A stretch of 64,000 nucleotides of DNA from NCBI RefSeq assembly GCF_041260155.1, contig NC_091933.1, positions 20,737,599-20,801,598 of the forward strand. The letters run 5' to 3'. The notes beneath the pieces are model-generated. The model did no database searches. It was not told where the DNA came from and saw nothing but the letters and a program-made list of their open reading frames with translations. Source of the DNA: Ptychodera flava (lineage: Eukaryota; Hemichordata; Enteropneusta; Ptychoderidae). Below are positions 39,101-51,500 of this stretch, in pieces; within the stretch, counting starts at the first letter, position 1; each line of letters starts with the position of its first letter. The translations under genes and the position numbers were made by a program.

Positions 39101-42100
39101 AGCCGTGGGATTCACGTTGATGCTTCTGCCGCAGATCTTTGACTACGAGTACAGGTACGACAAGGAGGCGAAGGTCGGACACCTGAGGGACGGCCAGAAC
39201 TCAGAGTTAGCTGCGGGCGATCTGTGCTCGCCGGTGGAAAACGGAGATAGTCCGTACAGGATAATTAGCAGCGACCTGTTCGAAGAGTGCCAGGATGAGA
39301 AGGTACCTACAATGGTGCCAGATGACGGCTTTGCGTTTTTGTGTTTCGCGGCCGGCGCTGTTGTCGTTGGGATCGGATACGCACCTGTGAATACCCTGAT
39401 GCTGTCGTACGTAGATGACTATGGTGGGGACAACGCCCCTTTCTATATAGGTAAGAATCTTGCAGTCAGTTTGACTGTCACGTGATATCTAATCACACTT
39501 TGAAGGGACAATCTTTCTTGCTTTGATATTTCACTGTTTTCCCCACAAAACAGAGTGACTTCTTTTTCTCTCATACTTTTTGACTTAATTGCCAAACGAC
39601 GGGCCGGAGGCATGGTGAACAATATGCAAGTAATAAAATTGTTGGCAGATTATCGGACAAAAATTTCAGTTGTCGACAATAACATCGGACGTTACACGCG
39701 CACAAGCCGCTTCTAAGGCGTATAGATATGATTTTGGAAAGAAACTGCATTTCATTAACAGTAAATGATAAAGTTGCAGCTAATAGGGCTCTGACAGGTG
39801 ATTTTGAGGGGAGATTTGATATCGAGTAGTCTTCTTTATGGGGTACCTGCTGTCTGCTTATCTTTTGTCAATAGACATTCATTATCTCTTCGAAAAGTGT
39901 GAAATCAATAGCTAACTAATCAGAGGGTCAGGGTTATTTCATTTATTATTTCTCTTTTCAGCTTTTATCTTGAGTTTGCAGTTTTACGCAAATCTCTTAT
40001 TTTTGTAGACTGCCTGATTGTCATAAATTTCGAGACAATTATCCTGTACACTCTACTTTGCAAAATACAGATTGTGCGTTGTTGCTTCTCGTATATACAT
40101 CATTTCTTTAGCACTGCCACTACGCATGCAGCTTTAGGCAGTTTTTTTTTACACAAATACAACTTGTCGAGATTGACTGGATCATAGTATACGCACTTTT
40201 TGATTGAATACACGATGATTTACTGTTTTGATAAATCCTCTAGGCCTGCTGGAATCGTGTTGGGGCATTGCGCCCATCGTTGGATACATCTTCGGGGCGC
40301 TCTCTCTCCGACTCTATGTCGACTTCAACCGAGTGGACATGTCTTCGATCGACATCGGCATCGACGATCCACGCTGGGTGGGTGCCTGGTGGCTGATCGT
40401 GGCCATCGGATCGGCGGTGGTGGTCATAACGGCCATTCCCCTTCTCTGCTTCTCGAAGTCGATGCACAAACCTAGCCCCGTTGTGGAAGCCACGCAGCTG
40501 GTCTTGCGACCAATTGTTGCCTCCTCCGACGTCACGAAAGGTAAGGGTCGGTTAGGGTGTAAGCAATCTAAAAGGAAACAGTGTACATATCCGCAAGGAA
40601 TTGAAAGCATCGCCAATTAACAAAAGATGTAACTAAGAAAACACACATAGTAATTACCGAGGAATTCTCCATTCTAAAGTCCACGTTAATACTCACGTCC
40701 TTCCGAGTCGGCGTATTATAGGCACTATTTTAGACAATACTGGCCAACATTTCGATTTTTAAAAGAATTTTGCAAGAACGAAGTAGTCAACAACAACATG
40801 ATGCAGTCTACAGTGAATATAGGAAGACTTTGTTAATGAATGTTGTTCACCAACAACACACTCCTTACAGTATTAAAATTTGTTGGTCACCAAGTTCATT
40901 TAAAAATAATAGTCTCTATATGTATAGCATTATTACCAACAACAACAAAAACAAACAACACAAATCAAAGAGACACTTCTATACATGTTGGCTTCATTGA
41001 AGATCTACAATCCTTATGTACATTTCATCATCTCTTGACTTCACCACTCCGAAGAATACTGGAGAGCCACGGTGAGACTTCTGACCAATGGTGTCCTTGT
41101 GGTGGCGCTATTCGCATACTCCATCGATCGACCTGTTGGATTGGTGATGTTCACGGCAAAATATCTACAGCAGTTGAAAGTCCTCCGACCTCTCCTCCTG
41201 AATTTCATAATCGGTAGGTTTACAGACATGGAATCGTTATATAATAAAAAAAACTAATGACCTATACCGGCCATTCAATGGTAAAAAAACTGTCAACTGA
41301 TACCGTTTTCATCATTTACGTTCCTTATATAGTCTAAAGAAGTTTTCTTTAAATGTGTGTGCTCTCATGGTGATGACAGTGACTTCGACATCACAAATGC
41401 ACTGTCATTTATGCAATCTGATTGAAATCAGATGTAGAGTACGGCGACGTCTATACTTACGCGGTAGTGAGAGGCGACAGCAAGAGAATACCGCGTAAGT
41501 ATAGACGTCGCCGTACTCTACATCTGATTTCAATCAGATTGTCATTTATGTAGAGTAGGGTGTGTCAGGTTAGCATTGTGTGCTGGAAATCATTATGTTG
41601 GCCTGATGGGACATTTTAAGGTACAATGCGTCTCGGGTCATGGATATTCGAACTTTCAAAGAAATTGTGTTTTTTCTGACAGAGTTAACACGGGGGTGGC
41701 GGCCATTTTAATTCCAAATATCGGCAATTAAATGTATATGATCTGTTTCTGTAGCACCAAAATCAAACGGGGACCCGTGATTTTATTTTTGATGTGGATG
41801 AGAATGGTTGAAAGAGTCCTTGAGGAAAGTGTTGGAAAACAAATGAAGAACCTTGTATTCTAGTTCCGATGCGCTTAGTACCTTACTTTGTAATTTTAAA
41901 CATAAATCATCACTTCAACGCAGACTTTTTTGTGTGTACCGACGATATTTTGAAAAAGTAATAAATGATACCGCCTTAATCAAAATGTAAGAATAAAATA
42001 AGCTACGCAGTACCCCCATATTTCATCTTTGCTACCGCCCCATTCTCCAACAGTCTGTGTGTGGCTTTTCCCGGCTGTCCCGGCCTGCATTTTCACCGGC

Positions 42101-44853
42101 TTGATTTTGAAGAAGCTACGTCAGTCCCTGGTCAGCGTTTCCAAAATGATCATCATTCTATCGGTAACGGCTGTCGTCTGCGCATGGCTGTTGCTTGTCT
42201 TCCCCATGGAAGGAACCACCGTGAACGCTCCTGGTCACGGAATTGCCTTGTGAGTATACCAATCGAACGCTTCACTAGTCTGTGAGCGACAGAGTGATGA
42301 AAATAAGTGTTTAAAAAATCACAGTAGAAAAGGCTGATTTGCCTCCCTATGCGTTTTTTTCCCGTGCACCGAAGTGTAACTGACACCAGCTTTAATATAG
42401 AATAGAGTCGTTGGATAAATTAAAAAAATAGAATCTAGCGGACTAGAAAATGTACTAATTTTCTTAGGTAAATTCCCGTTGTTTGATCAGAACAGAAACA
42501 TAATAACCCTTTTTGCTTTCATGAACATTTGAATGCGGATGTTGGCTCTGTAACCAGCATTATGCACAAACTCGATGTGCAAGTGTTTCTCCAGCTCAAA
42601 GTTTCCTCGGCCATCGAGATACGCGCGTCTGCTAGAGGATATACATGAGAAATTTCAGGTAAAGTACCATCCGGTCACGAGGAAGGATCATTTCTATTAG
42701 CTCGCTCTTTCAATTTGCCTGTATTTGACGCCAAGTCGTGGAGTGGCCGAGTATGGCCATTGTTATTAGAAGCTGACGTTCATTTCGATTTTCTTAAAAT
42801 CATACAAAAATCACTCTTTTCCACAATGTCCAGTAAAATCATAGTCGCGATTGTAGCTGCAATAATTGTAGCCCTTGGTTGGTGGGGATTGGGCTTCTGT
42901 CGTGCGGCTCGCGCCTTGCCCCTGGTTGGGGCAAGGCGCGAGCCGCACGACAGAAGCCCAATCCCCACCAACCAAGGGCTACAATTATTGCAGCTATCGC
43001 GATTGATATTTAGAGACGAAACACATGGCACTTACTTACCCAGTGACATGATCTCATGTCAATATTACCTGTAAGGATGTTCCTCTGTCGACAGGAGTAA
43101 CCAGGACCTGATATCGACATGCAATGCGAACTGTGAATGTAGCACGGAACACTACCAACCTGTGTGCGGGACTGACAAAATGACCTACTTCTCACCATGT
43201 CACGCTGGGTGCTCGAGAGTCGACGCAGATACGGGAAAGGTGTGTTGAAAACGTTGGTAGGCCTACTTCTGAAATGGGGAGATTTCAAGGGTGAATTATG
43301 GGCGTCGACAGGTGACCTAAGGTCATTGCAGGTGGCCTGAGGGTTCAAACAGTGAAAAGTTTATCCTCTCGATGCTTTTCGGTATGAGTTATCTTTATTG
43401 ACAAAGTCAACATTTGCGATTCACTCTCGATAATCGTCTTGTGTTGCATTCGGCAAAAAACTAGTCCCAATATCTCCCCCAAATGATACCGAACAATTTC
43501 CTGATATGTTATACAGTACTGCATTTGATAGCAGTTATTTAACATGAATTGCTATTTATTCGGCGTCCCTTTATGGAAATTTTTACCTTTTATTTTCCCC
43601 AACCGCTTTACTTCTCAGATGTACGCCAACTGTAGCTGCGTCGTTATGGAACCACAGCCACCTCTCGGTGTGACGGTGTCGTTTGCAACAGACGGCCCGT
43701 GTGAAGATCAACCTATCAAACGCCATCTAGCGGCCTTTATCATTTTTGTTATCATATTTTCATTGGCAACCCACGGTGGTACAGTGCCCCATATGACGGT
43801 CGTAATGAGGTTAGTCAAAACGCTTGTGTATATGTGATTGTACACAAGTGTGCGTACCCTACATCTCGAGTTGAGAATGAAATGGAATGAGTTTCTTAAA
43901 TATTTATATTTGACGTATATTATGATGCATAAAATGTATCTCTTGTTGGACATTATTTCATTTGTTTATGGTCTTCTCTTTAGTTTTATTTAGATTGAAG
44001 TCAAGCATATTTTTTGCACATGACTAACTGAACGGATTTGCACCAACACCTCTGCGCACGTGTTCTTTCCTTTGCAGGAGTGTCCATCGGCGAGACAAGT
44101 CATTTGCACTTGGCCTACACCTGATATTTGTCAGGATATTCAGTAAGTCGTTCCAAAAAGTCATCCAATTAATATATTATTCTGCAATTTCAACGCAATC
44201 TGTCTTTTTTCAAGTTTTCTATTTTTACCTTATCCACATTAATTCAAGTTCACGTTTCCCGCATACTAGTGACGTTCTCTAGTGGCATGCATGAAGAATT
44301 GGGGGGGGGGGGGGGTCGCACTTAGCACATGCGCTCTTCAAGTATACAGTTTGGCAGACGACAAAATGTACAGAATGACAAATCGAAGAGATTTCAGAAC
44401 ACGGAAATTGAAATTCTAGTAGGCGTAATGTCAGACAATGTGGACCAAAAATGTGAAATATAAGCTTACTCATCTATTTGCCTAGAATAATACCGTCTAA
44501 CAGAACTATATTTTATGAATAAAATACCTTTTATTTATCTATCTTTTCCAGACTACATACCAGGAGCTCTTATCAGCGGCTTACTAATCAATTACACATG
44601 CGCAGTTTGGCAGACTACAGAATGTAACACACCGGAGAATTGTGTCTCTTTCAACAGTTCGGCAATTCACTATTCGTTCATGGCCCTTGGCGGGGGAGCC
44701 TCCGCTGTCGCACTATTTTTCTACATGGTCCTTTACCTTCTGATCAAGCGGAACACACAACCGAATTACATGACTGAGTTTTATGAAAAAGAATCAAAGA
44801 AAGCGGAAAGGATTGCTTCGTACCAGAAAATCCAAATGATAACTTCAATTTAG
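36155..44853 (+). CDS. Organic anion transporter polypeptide (SLCO/OATP family), 9 coding exons, 737 aa
   Basis: Seen: exons 36155-36233, 38671-39450, 40244-40540, 41055-41213, 42054-42249, 43095-43239, 43619-43809, 44078-44142 and 44552-44853 join in frame at GT-AG borders (phases 1,1,1,1,2,0,2,1) to 2,214 bases. The first exon is a short N-terminal piece. Exon 2 gives TM1-4. Exon 3 carries the OATP superfamily signature DPRWVGAWW (328-336). Exons 6-7 encode a Cys-rich Kazal-like extracellular loop (from about C513) with CHAGC and NCSC. Exon 8 has RRDKSFALGL and exon 9 YIPGAL, both typical of OATPs. Known: OATPs are 12-TM plasma-membrane carriers of large organic anions such as steroid conjugates and thyroid hormones. 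The subfamily is not resolved. Introns 4 and 5 hold hairpin transposable elements and a MITE. The least certain point is the 79-base first exon, which fits phase and donor but has no family match. Confidence 0.92.
41414..41541. mobile_element. 128-bp hairpin element, perfect 53-bp arms, 9-bp target duplication
   Basis: Seen: arms 41414-41466 and 41489-41541 are exact reverse complements, with a 22-base loop. TCATTTATG occurs directly before (41405-41413) and after (41542-41550). The outer end contains its own small palindrome (41416-41433). It lies in OATP intron 4. No protein is encoded. It was probably moved by a transposase that makes 9-bp duplications (Mutator-like is the obvious candidate). 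Confidence 0.85.
41620..41882 (-). mobile_element. TTAA-target MITE family 1, inverted copy in OATP intron 4
   Basis: Seen: starts after TTAA 41616-41619 with GGTACAATGCGTCTCGGG and ends GATGCGCTTAGTACC before TTAC. The core GGCGGCCATTTTAATTCCAAAT is the reverse complement of the family core, so the copy is inverted and internally shortened (263 bp). Confidence 0.7.
42854..42996. mobile_element. 143-bp hairpin element, perfect 69-bp arms, 9-bp target duplication
   Basis: Seen: arms 42854-42922 and 42928-42996 are exact reverse complements, with a 5-base loop. Identical 9-bp repeats TCGCGATTG lie at 42845-42853 and 42997-43005. The ends read TAGCTGCAAT and ATTGCAGCTA, and an imperfect 17-bp palindrome sits at each end (42856-42872). 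The inner half is GC-rich. It sits in OATP intron 5, about 1.3 kb from the 128-bp hairpin. Transcribed through the intron, it would fold into an almost complete RNA hairpin. Confidence 0.87.
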
Positions 44854-47163
44854 TGCCACTGTCTTGTTTCCCGCATATATTTGTTTTGTAACCAAAGAAA
44901 CCAGAGACCCAGTCTGCGATTAAGATTTCAGCCTACATAGTTCGTTTTTTTTTAAGTTTATTGACGCTGAAAAATCAGTTTCAGCATAGACCCTTGAGAA
45001 AGGTCTATGGTTTAAGGTTGAATTCACAAATTTAACTAAATGAGACGTTTGCACTAGACGAGTTGACGGTCACATGCAACCATAACAAAACGATTATACC
45101 CAGTTTGGTAGCTGAGGTACATCAAAATCAATGACGTCAAACGATCGGGATGAAAAGTGGTTGTATCATATATTGCTTTCTTTTGCGATATCGCCACGAC
45201 AATTTTCAAATCATAGAGCCAAGAGAAGCGTGAGATGTAACACACTACGCATGCACTGATCAAACGCACGTGTTGCTAATTCTGACTGCTGGTTAGACTA
45301 TTGTATGTGGTAGCTACACTAGCAAATGATGACCATGGACGTAGTTTATAAATTCTATAAATTTAGCCGAAAGTTTCTGACCTCTTGGTATCAGAGGAAT
45401 CAACAATAGATGATCAATCTATTATTGACCACAAAATGCGGCGCTCGTTGTCATATCCTTCTGATGTACATTTTCTCATTTAGAACATTCTGCAGAGGTT
45501 TTGACATTTTAACTCCATTTTATATAGTATTTTAGCATTAGCATTTACCTCTTGGTAACCGAAACATAAATCCCAAGATTGAACACATTCATTAGAAGTA
45601 TTTTAGGTTGGACTTGGGAATGACATATGCACAGTAATTTCATGGTTTTTTATCGGTGTATGACTTTTAGTAATAGCTGTTCGACATTTGTTTCAATCCA
45701 TTTGCAAGTTCGCAGAAAACAAAAAAGTATGTGAATTCGTACTCAGAGTTAAGTTTCCGTCTTCAAAATCAAAGGACAATGTGGGATTTTCGATTAAGAG
45801 ATACATGTAGGAAATCCCAATGAAAGGAAAATCATTGTTTATATATTATTTTCTGGTTGTATTTAAGCAGAAATCATCCGATATCTGACTGATTTTGATA
45901 GACCACGAACCCAACGGGCATTTAGATGTGAAAGAACAGTCGCCATTTAAAACTTGCAAGTAATGAAATTAAATCAATCGGAAAAAGCAATAATTTCTGC
46001 TTTATAAAGTATAATTGAAAATATGAACTATAATACACAAGGTGTGAGATTTTACCGGAAAATATTAAAGCAGATATTTTATCAGTATGTGACGTGTTTT
46101 CCTTGTTCTTGAATGAGCGTGTGACATCGGATAATCATATCGCAGACTCGGTGAGCTTTATTTACAAGGCTACTACAAATGTTAAAGGGAGAGGAAGGAA
46201 ATAGAATAAGGGAAAATGTAATGTCCCTTTGCGTGTCTTCAATGCTCATGATGAGATCATGGGTAAAGTCTTTTAGTACATAATCCTTTCGGCGAGACAT
46301 TTGAAACCCAGTTACCGAAAGTGAGGCGAATTGCATGTCATTAAATTACCTTCATCATCAAAAATCTTCGGTCCATGCATTACAAGCGAATCGAACGGAC
46401 TATTCATCACGTTAGCTTTCGTAGAACACTTTTACTGACGTATCGTGGAAACCTCTGCCATGGAGGTCCTCTTTGAATGTTACCACGAGTCTGAAGGAAA
46501 ATTCCCAGTGTACAATGAGTGAATGTATTGCCAAATATTTAGATAAGACGATAATTCATTCCAGCAGAATGGCAAACGTCCAAAATAATTTTCTACTTTT
46601 TTTTAACCAGCTGCAGTGCAAGAGTTTGTGGCTTAGTGAGTGCAGCCAAGAAAATAAGTGACTAGTCTATCGACACATGCGTATGTCAACTACAGCTATA
46701 TGCGTTGAGGTGCTTCGCGTATCGAAATTGAAATACTTATAAACATTTTGCTGTGACTTTTGTAAGGAATCTTAAAATATTTCCCTGTAGATGTAAAGAA
46801 TAACATTTTTGTAATAGAGAAAGAAATTATCTATAATATTAAACTCTGTGAGGAAAGGGAATTTCAAAATGGCCAGCAGAAGACACCACTTTAGTTTTAG
46901 TTTGGCCTTCCTATCGGCTTTTTTTTTAATTTGTTGGTTTTTCTGTTGGGCTGTTTTGTTCTCTATCAATGTCTTGCATGGCTTATAGCCTACTTGCTAT
47001 GAGCCACATACAGTTTTGGTTTTTCTTTGTGTCTGTTCGGTGTTGATACTGTATCAAATAGAGGTTTCTGCATCCAACGAACGAATTAAAGCTGATCAAC
47101 TCATGACCACCCAAATGATGACGGTAACGTATATTGCTCAGAAACTCAAGATAGAGCAGTTTT
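44854..47163. other. Spacer between OATP and the LINE
   Basis: AT-rich; contains the OATP 3' UTR (no clear AATAAA within 400 bases of the stop) and a degenerate MITE fragment at about 46700-46895. No exon recognised. Confidence 0.6.
46700..46895 (+). mobile_element. Degenerate fragment of MITE family 1
   Basis: Seen: GTTGAGGTGCTTCGCGTATCGAAATTG recalls the family left end, and further along AATTTCAAAATGGCC recalls the core. The order is right but identity is low, so this is a tentative, old fragment. It lies upstream of the LINE. Confidence 0.35.
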
Positions 47164-47309
47164 AAAAGTACAGATGTGATTGCACCTGTGGCTTTCAAGG
47201 GTGTGCATCGTGCGGACCGCGCTCCTGAACTCGACAGAGAATATCATTTCCTTCTGTGAGTTTCGACTTCTTCTAACAAATTTGTTACCAACTGAGTGCA
47301 GTGTGTAGG

Positions 47310-48551
47310 ATGGGAGTCACTCTTAGTGCCTGGCGTTGTCGTATTGGTGGTTTTCTACAACCAATTTCTTGGAAAATGGTAGATTTACCGTCCGAATACA
47401 ACCCACACAGCAAATGGTCACGAGCAATGGTATTCAGCTATCGATTAGCATGCACGCTAATAATAGCCACGACCGTTCTGCTCTTCGGCACAGTTCTCAC
47501 TGACGGTATGGTACCATGTACTGGCTATAACGGACGCGGACGGAATGAAATGAACGGTAATAATGAACTATTATTGGACTTCAGCCTAATAACTTGTGCC
47601 ACACGCATAGTATATGAAAATTGGGTCTGTCGCTATGAATGTGATGTGAACAAGTACTGTCTTGGTATGTCACGGATATGTCATCGTGCTGATTTATTAA
47701 TTCTGAGTGGTGATGTAGAATTAAACCCGGGACCAAACCAACCCCAAGTTCATGCAACCAAACAACCAAAAATAACGGAGAGTGTAAGTGTTGGGTTTAA
47801 AGAACTACGTAACCGTTCGGTCTCCATAGAGAATGTGACTTCTGAGGCAGGTAAAGCTGGCGATAAAAACTATACAATGAAAGACATAATGGAAGAACTA
47901 GGTGCTGTAAAATCATCAATTACCACCGAAATTAAATGTCTCTCAGATGAAATTCATAGCAAGATAGGCAGGATTGAAACGGAAATGACAGACGTGAGAC
48001 TAGAATTACAGCAAGAACGTGAAAAGGTGAAATTGCTGCAAATGGAAAACGCCCAATTGCGTGAACGTATCACTAAAGTAGAGACTGAGTCTGACTACGT
48101 CTCATCACAACTAAAACGTAACAACATTGTAGTTCACGGAATTGAGGAAGCCGAAAATGGTCATGAAACCTGGGCAGAAAGTGAAGAGAAAGTGAAAACC
48201 CTGTTGAAGGACGAACTTGAAATTGACACTGTGGAATTCGAACGAGCACATCGCCTTAACACCCGCTTCAGACCACGGCCAATAATAGCGAAGTGTGTGA
48301 GCTTCAAAGACAAGGAACAGGTGCTATCTGCAGCGGCAAAATGGAAAGACACTAATACTCAGTATCGTATCGCCGAAGACTTTACAACAAGAGTCCGCCA
48401 CATCAGAAAGAATCTATCCAAGTTTTTAAGACAAGCACGCGAGCAAAATAAACGATGTAGATTATCCTATGATAAGATTGTTATTGAAGGCAAAACATAT
48501 ACCTACGACGCATTGAATGATGATATCAAACCTGTTGGGAGGCCTAGATAG
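47310..48551 (+). CDS. LINE ORF1 protein: hydrophobic leader, 2A-like motif, coiled coil, RRM-like RNA-binding region (413 aa)
   Basis: Seen: the first ATG in frame is 47310 (an in-frame GTG lies nine bases earlier but is unlikely in an animal). Residues 46-64 are strongly hydrophobic, like a signal or membrane anchor. Residues 70-125 contain several cysteines. Residues 135-142 are DVELNPGP, matching the 2A recoding consensus DxExNPGP, preceded by a hydrophobic LLILSG stretch as in known 2A sequences. Residues 190-270 are a long charged heptad-like coiled coil. The rest resembles the RRM and C-terminal domain of L1-type ORF1p. Known: 2A makes the ribosome skip the Gly-Pro bond, here between residues 141 and 142. 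Inferred products are a 141-residue leader and a 272-residue RNA-binding protein. Confidence 0.9.
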   Translation: MGVTLSAWRCRIGGFLQPISWKMVDLPSEYNPHSKWSRAMVFSYRLACTLIIATTVLLFGTVLTDGMVPCTGYNGRGRNEMNGNNELLLDFSLITCATRIVYENWVCRYECDVNKYCLGMSRICHRADLLILSGDVELNPGPNQPQVHATKQPKITESVSVGFKELRNRSVSIENVTSEAGKAGDKNYTMKDIMEELGAVKSSITTEIKCLSDEIHSKIGRIETEMTDVRLELQQEREKVKLLQMENAQLRERITKVETESDYVSSQLKRNNIVVHGIEEAENGHETWAESEEKVKTLLKDELEIDTVEFERAHRLNTRFRPRPIIAKCVSFKDKEQVLSAAAKWKDTNTQYRIAEDFTTRVRHIRKNLSKFLRQAREQNKRCRLSYDKIVIEGKTYTYDALNDDIKPVGRPR

Positions 48552-48584
48552 AGGTCAGGCCAAGGCCCAAAATTGGCGCAAGGT

Positions 48585-51500
48585 ATGACACATATGCATA
48601 ATAATAACTCTTTAGGTGTTTTAAATATACTTTCACTAAATGTCAGAGGTCTCAAAAACAAATTACATGCCAATGATTTTCAATCTTTTATTTCAAGTTA
48701 TGACATTCTGGGATTTCTTGAAACTTGGCTCGGAATCGAAGAGTTTCCAAATATAGCTGGTTATACAGGTTTCAATATGCCCAGACCGAAACGTTGTAAA
48801 CGTGGACGTAACTCAGGCGGAGTTGCTGTTTACATTCGTAATGAAATTGCACAGGGTGTTACTCAATTGCATTGTCAATGCCAAGATGTTATTGTTTTAC
48901 TTTTTCATAATGATTTCTTTCATTTCAAACCCGCTAAAGATGTAATTTATTTCTGTGTTTATATCCCACCTGAGTACTCCACAACATACAAGGTGCTACC
49001 TGAGCAAAACGGTATTGTACTCTTAGAAGACTGTATAGCGGATATTTTGAAAGATTATCCAGACGTAAATATAATTTTAACCGGAGACTTTAATGCGAGG
49101 ACGTCATCAGAAAACGATTTTATACTGGATGACTCTGTTGATTACCTGCCACTAGATTTATACAATTCTGATACACTGACGCTACCTCGTAAATCAAAAG
49201 ATAAGGTTGTATCAAACTATGGTAAATCCCTCTTATCTCTGTGTAAAACCTTTGATGTTCATATTTTAAATGGACGTAAAGAACCGGATATTCCGGGCGA
49301 GTTCACATGTATTACAAATAATGGTTATAGCGTTGTGGATTACACTATAATTTCAACCGATCTCGTTACATCTGTGATATCCTTTATAGTACTTGAAAAA
49401 GACTTTTCTGATCATTTACCTATTGTTTCTAAGATTGAACTGCAATCAGATGTATTTGATTTCCCGAACTTTCCCCAAAATGATAGGAATAGTAAACAGG
49501 GGATAGTCAAATTCAAGTGGAAGCCAGAACTGAAGGATGCCTTTATTAATCGGGTCAGAACCTCTGAGATATGGGACCTTGTTAGGTCTGCAATTGATAG
49601 AGCAGATATTAATGATACTGTTAAGTATATTTGTGAAATTTTTCATCACGCTGGTAAAGACATGAAAGTTAGTTCTAAACAATGTATAAAGCATTACACT
49701 CATGTACCTTGGTTTGATATGGAATGCCAACAATTGAAGTCTGCCAAAAATAAGGATTTGCGTAGGTTCCGTATATTGAATAGAGAAAGTGATTTTCAGG
49801 ATTATAAAGTAAGCAGAAACAAATTTAAATCGGTATGTAAAGAGAAGAAAAAGGCATACCAAGATGAATTGAAACAAGAATTATTGAGTGATGTTAAAAC
49901 TAATGATTCGATGTGGGCCAGATTTAGGCAACTGAAGAGCAAATGTATGGGCCTTGACATTCCGACTGACAAATGGTTTGAGTATTTTCAAAATCTTTTC
50001 CACTCTATCCCAACTGACTCCGAGAACCAAAACCCGACCATTGATGATACAGATAGTGAAAACTACCCAACCCTAAATAATGCTATCACTGAACAAGAAA
50101 TTCGTAATGCTATACAGAAACTTAAATCTGGAAAAGCCCCAGGTGCAGATGGTCTGTTGGCTGAATTTTTCAAAGTCTCTGATGACATTCTTCTTCCATA
50201 TCTCGTTCAACTTTTCAATTTAATTTTTGATTCTGGCTGCTTTCCAGAAGGTTGGTCGTTGGGGGTAATAGTTCCTTTTCATAAAACAGGGGATACAAAT
50301 AATGTGAATAACTATAGAGGCATTACGCTGTTAAGTAATTTTAGTAAACTTTTTGCCATTGTTCTGAATGAAAGGCTCACTAAATGGGGTGAGATTGAAG
50401 GAAAACTTTCTGAATGTCAAACTGGTTTTAAGAAAAATTTCTCTACTATCCACAACATTTTTGCCTTGTACTCTATTATACAGAAATACTTAAGCAGGCG
50501 TAGGGGAAGATTCTATTGTGTTTTTGTCGATTTTGCGAAAGCGTTTGATACTATCAACCATACGCTTCTATTCATGTCACTTTTGCAAAGTGGTGTACAG
50601 GGAAAGATGTTAACTATTCTTAAAAGCATGTATAAGGATGTAAAGTCTTGTGTTAGAGTAGGCCGTCATCATACAGACAACTTTGATTGTAAAATGGGAG
50701 TAAGACAGGGCTGCATTCTAAGTCCGTTTTTATTTGCTATATTTATAAATGAACTGCAGACTATGGTTGAAAACGCAGGGTATATGGGAATTCAGATAAC
50801 ACAAGAATTGAAAGATGTTTTTCTTTTATTGTATGCAGATGACATTACACTATTTGCAGATACTGTACTAGGCTTGCAGAGACTTTTGAATGTCCTTAGT
50901 CTGTTTGCGGATAAATGTAAAATGACTGTGAATCTCTCCAAAACAAAAATCATCGTTTTCAGAAATGGCGGTAAACTTAAGAAAATAGAACAGTGGTTTT
51001 ACAAGGGAGTGAAAGTTGAAGTTGTATCTTTTTATAAATATTTGGGAATTGTGTTCTCGAGTCGTAATGTTTGGTATAAGGCTACACAAACTCTTGCAGA
51101 CCAAGCAAATAAGGCTATTTTTACTGTTAACCGTTTCACTAGGAAATTTGGAGAACTGCCCTGTAACTTGTATTTTAAAGTCTTTGATGTTATGATCCTT
51201 CCAATTTTGTTATATGGCTCAGAAGTTTGGGGATATCAAATGTACACATGTATAGAGAGAGTTCATTATAATTACTGTAAACGTTTTTTGGGTGTAAAAA
51301 GGAGTACTCCCAATGTTGCTGTGATTGCTGAGCTTGGGAGAATGCCAGTCTTTATTTCTACATTTACTCGTTGTATAAAATGGTGGTTAAAACTTCTGAC
51401 CATGCCAGATAGTCGAATTGCAAAACATTCATACTTGATGTTACTAAGAGAAGATGATAGAGGTAAAATAAACTGGGTAACGCATATTAGAGAAATGCTG

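Noticed and set aside
47301-47309. GTG as the start of LINE ORF1, and TTG at 48573 for ORF2
   Set aside because: Animal translation starts at AUG; the first in-frame ATGs are at 47310 and 48585.
49446-49877. 143-codon antisense frame within LINE ORF2
   Set aside because: Shadow of the reverse-transcriptase frame on the opposite strand.
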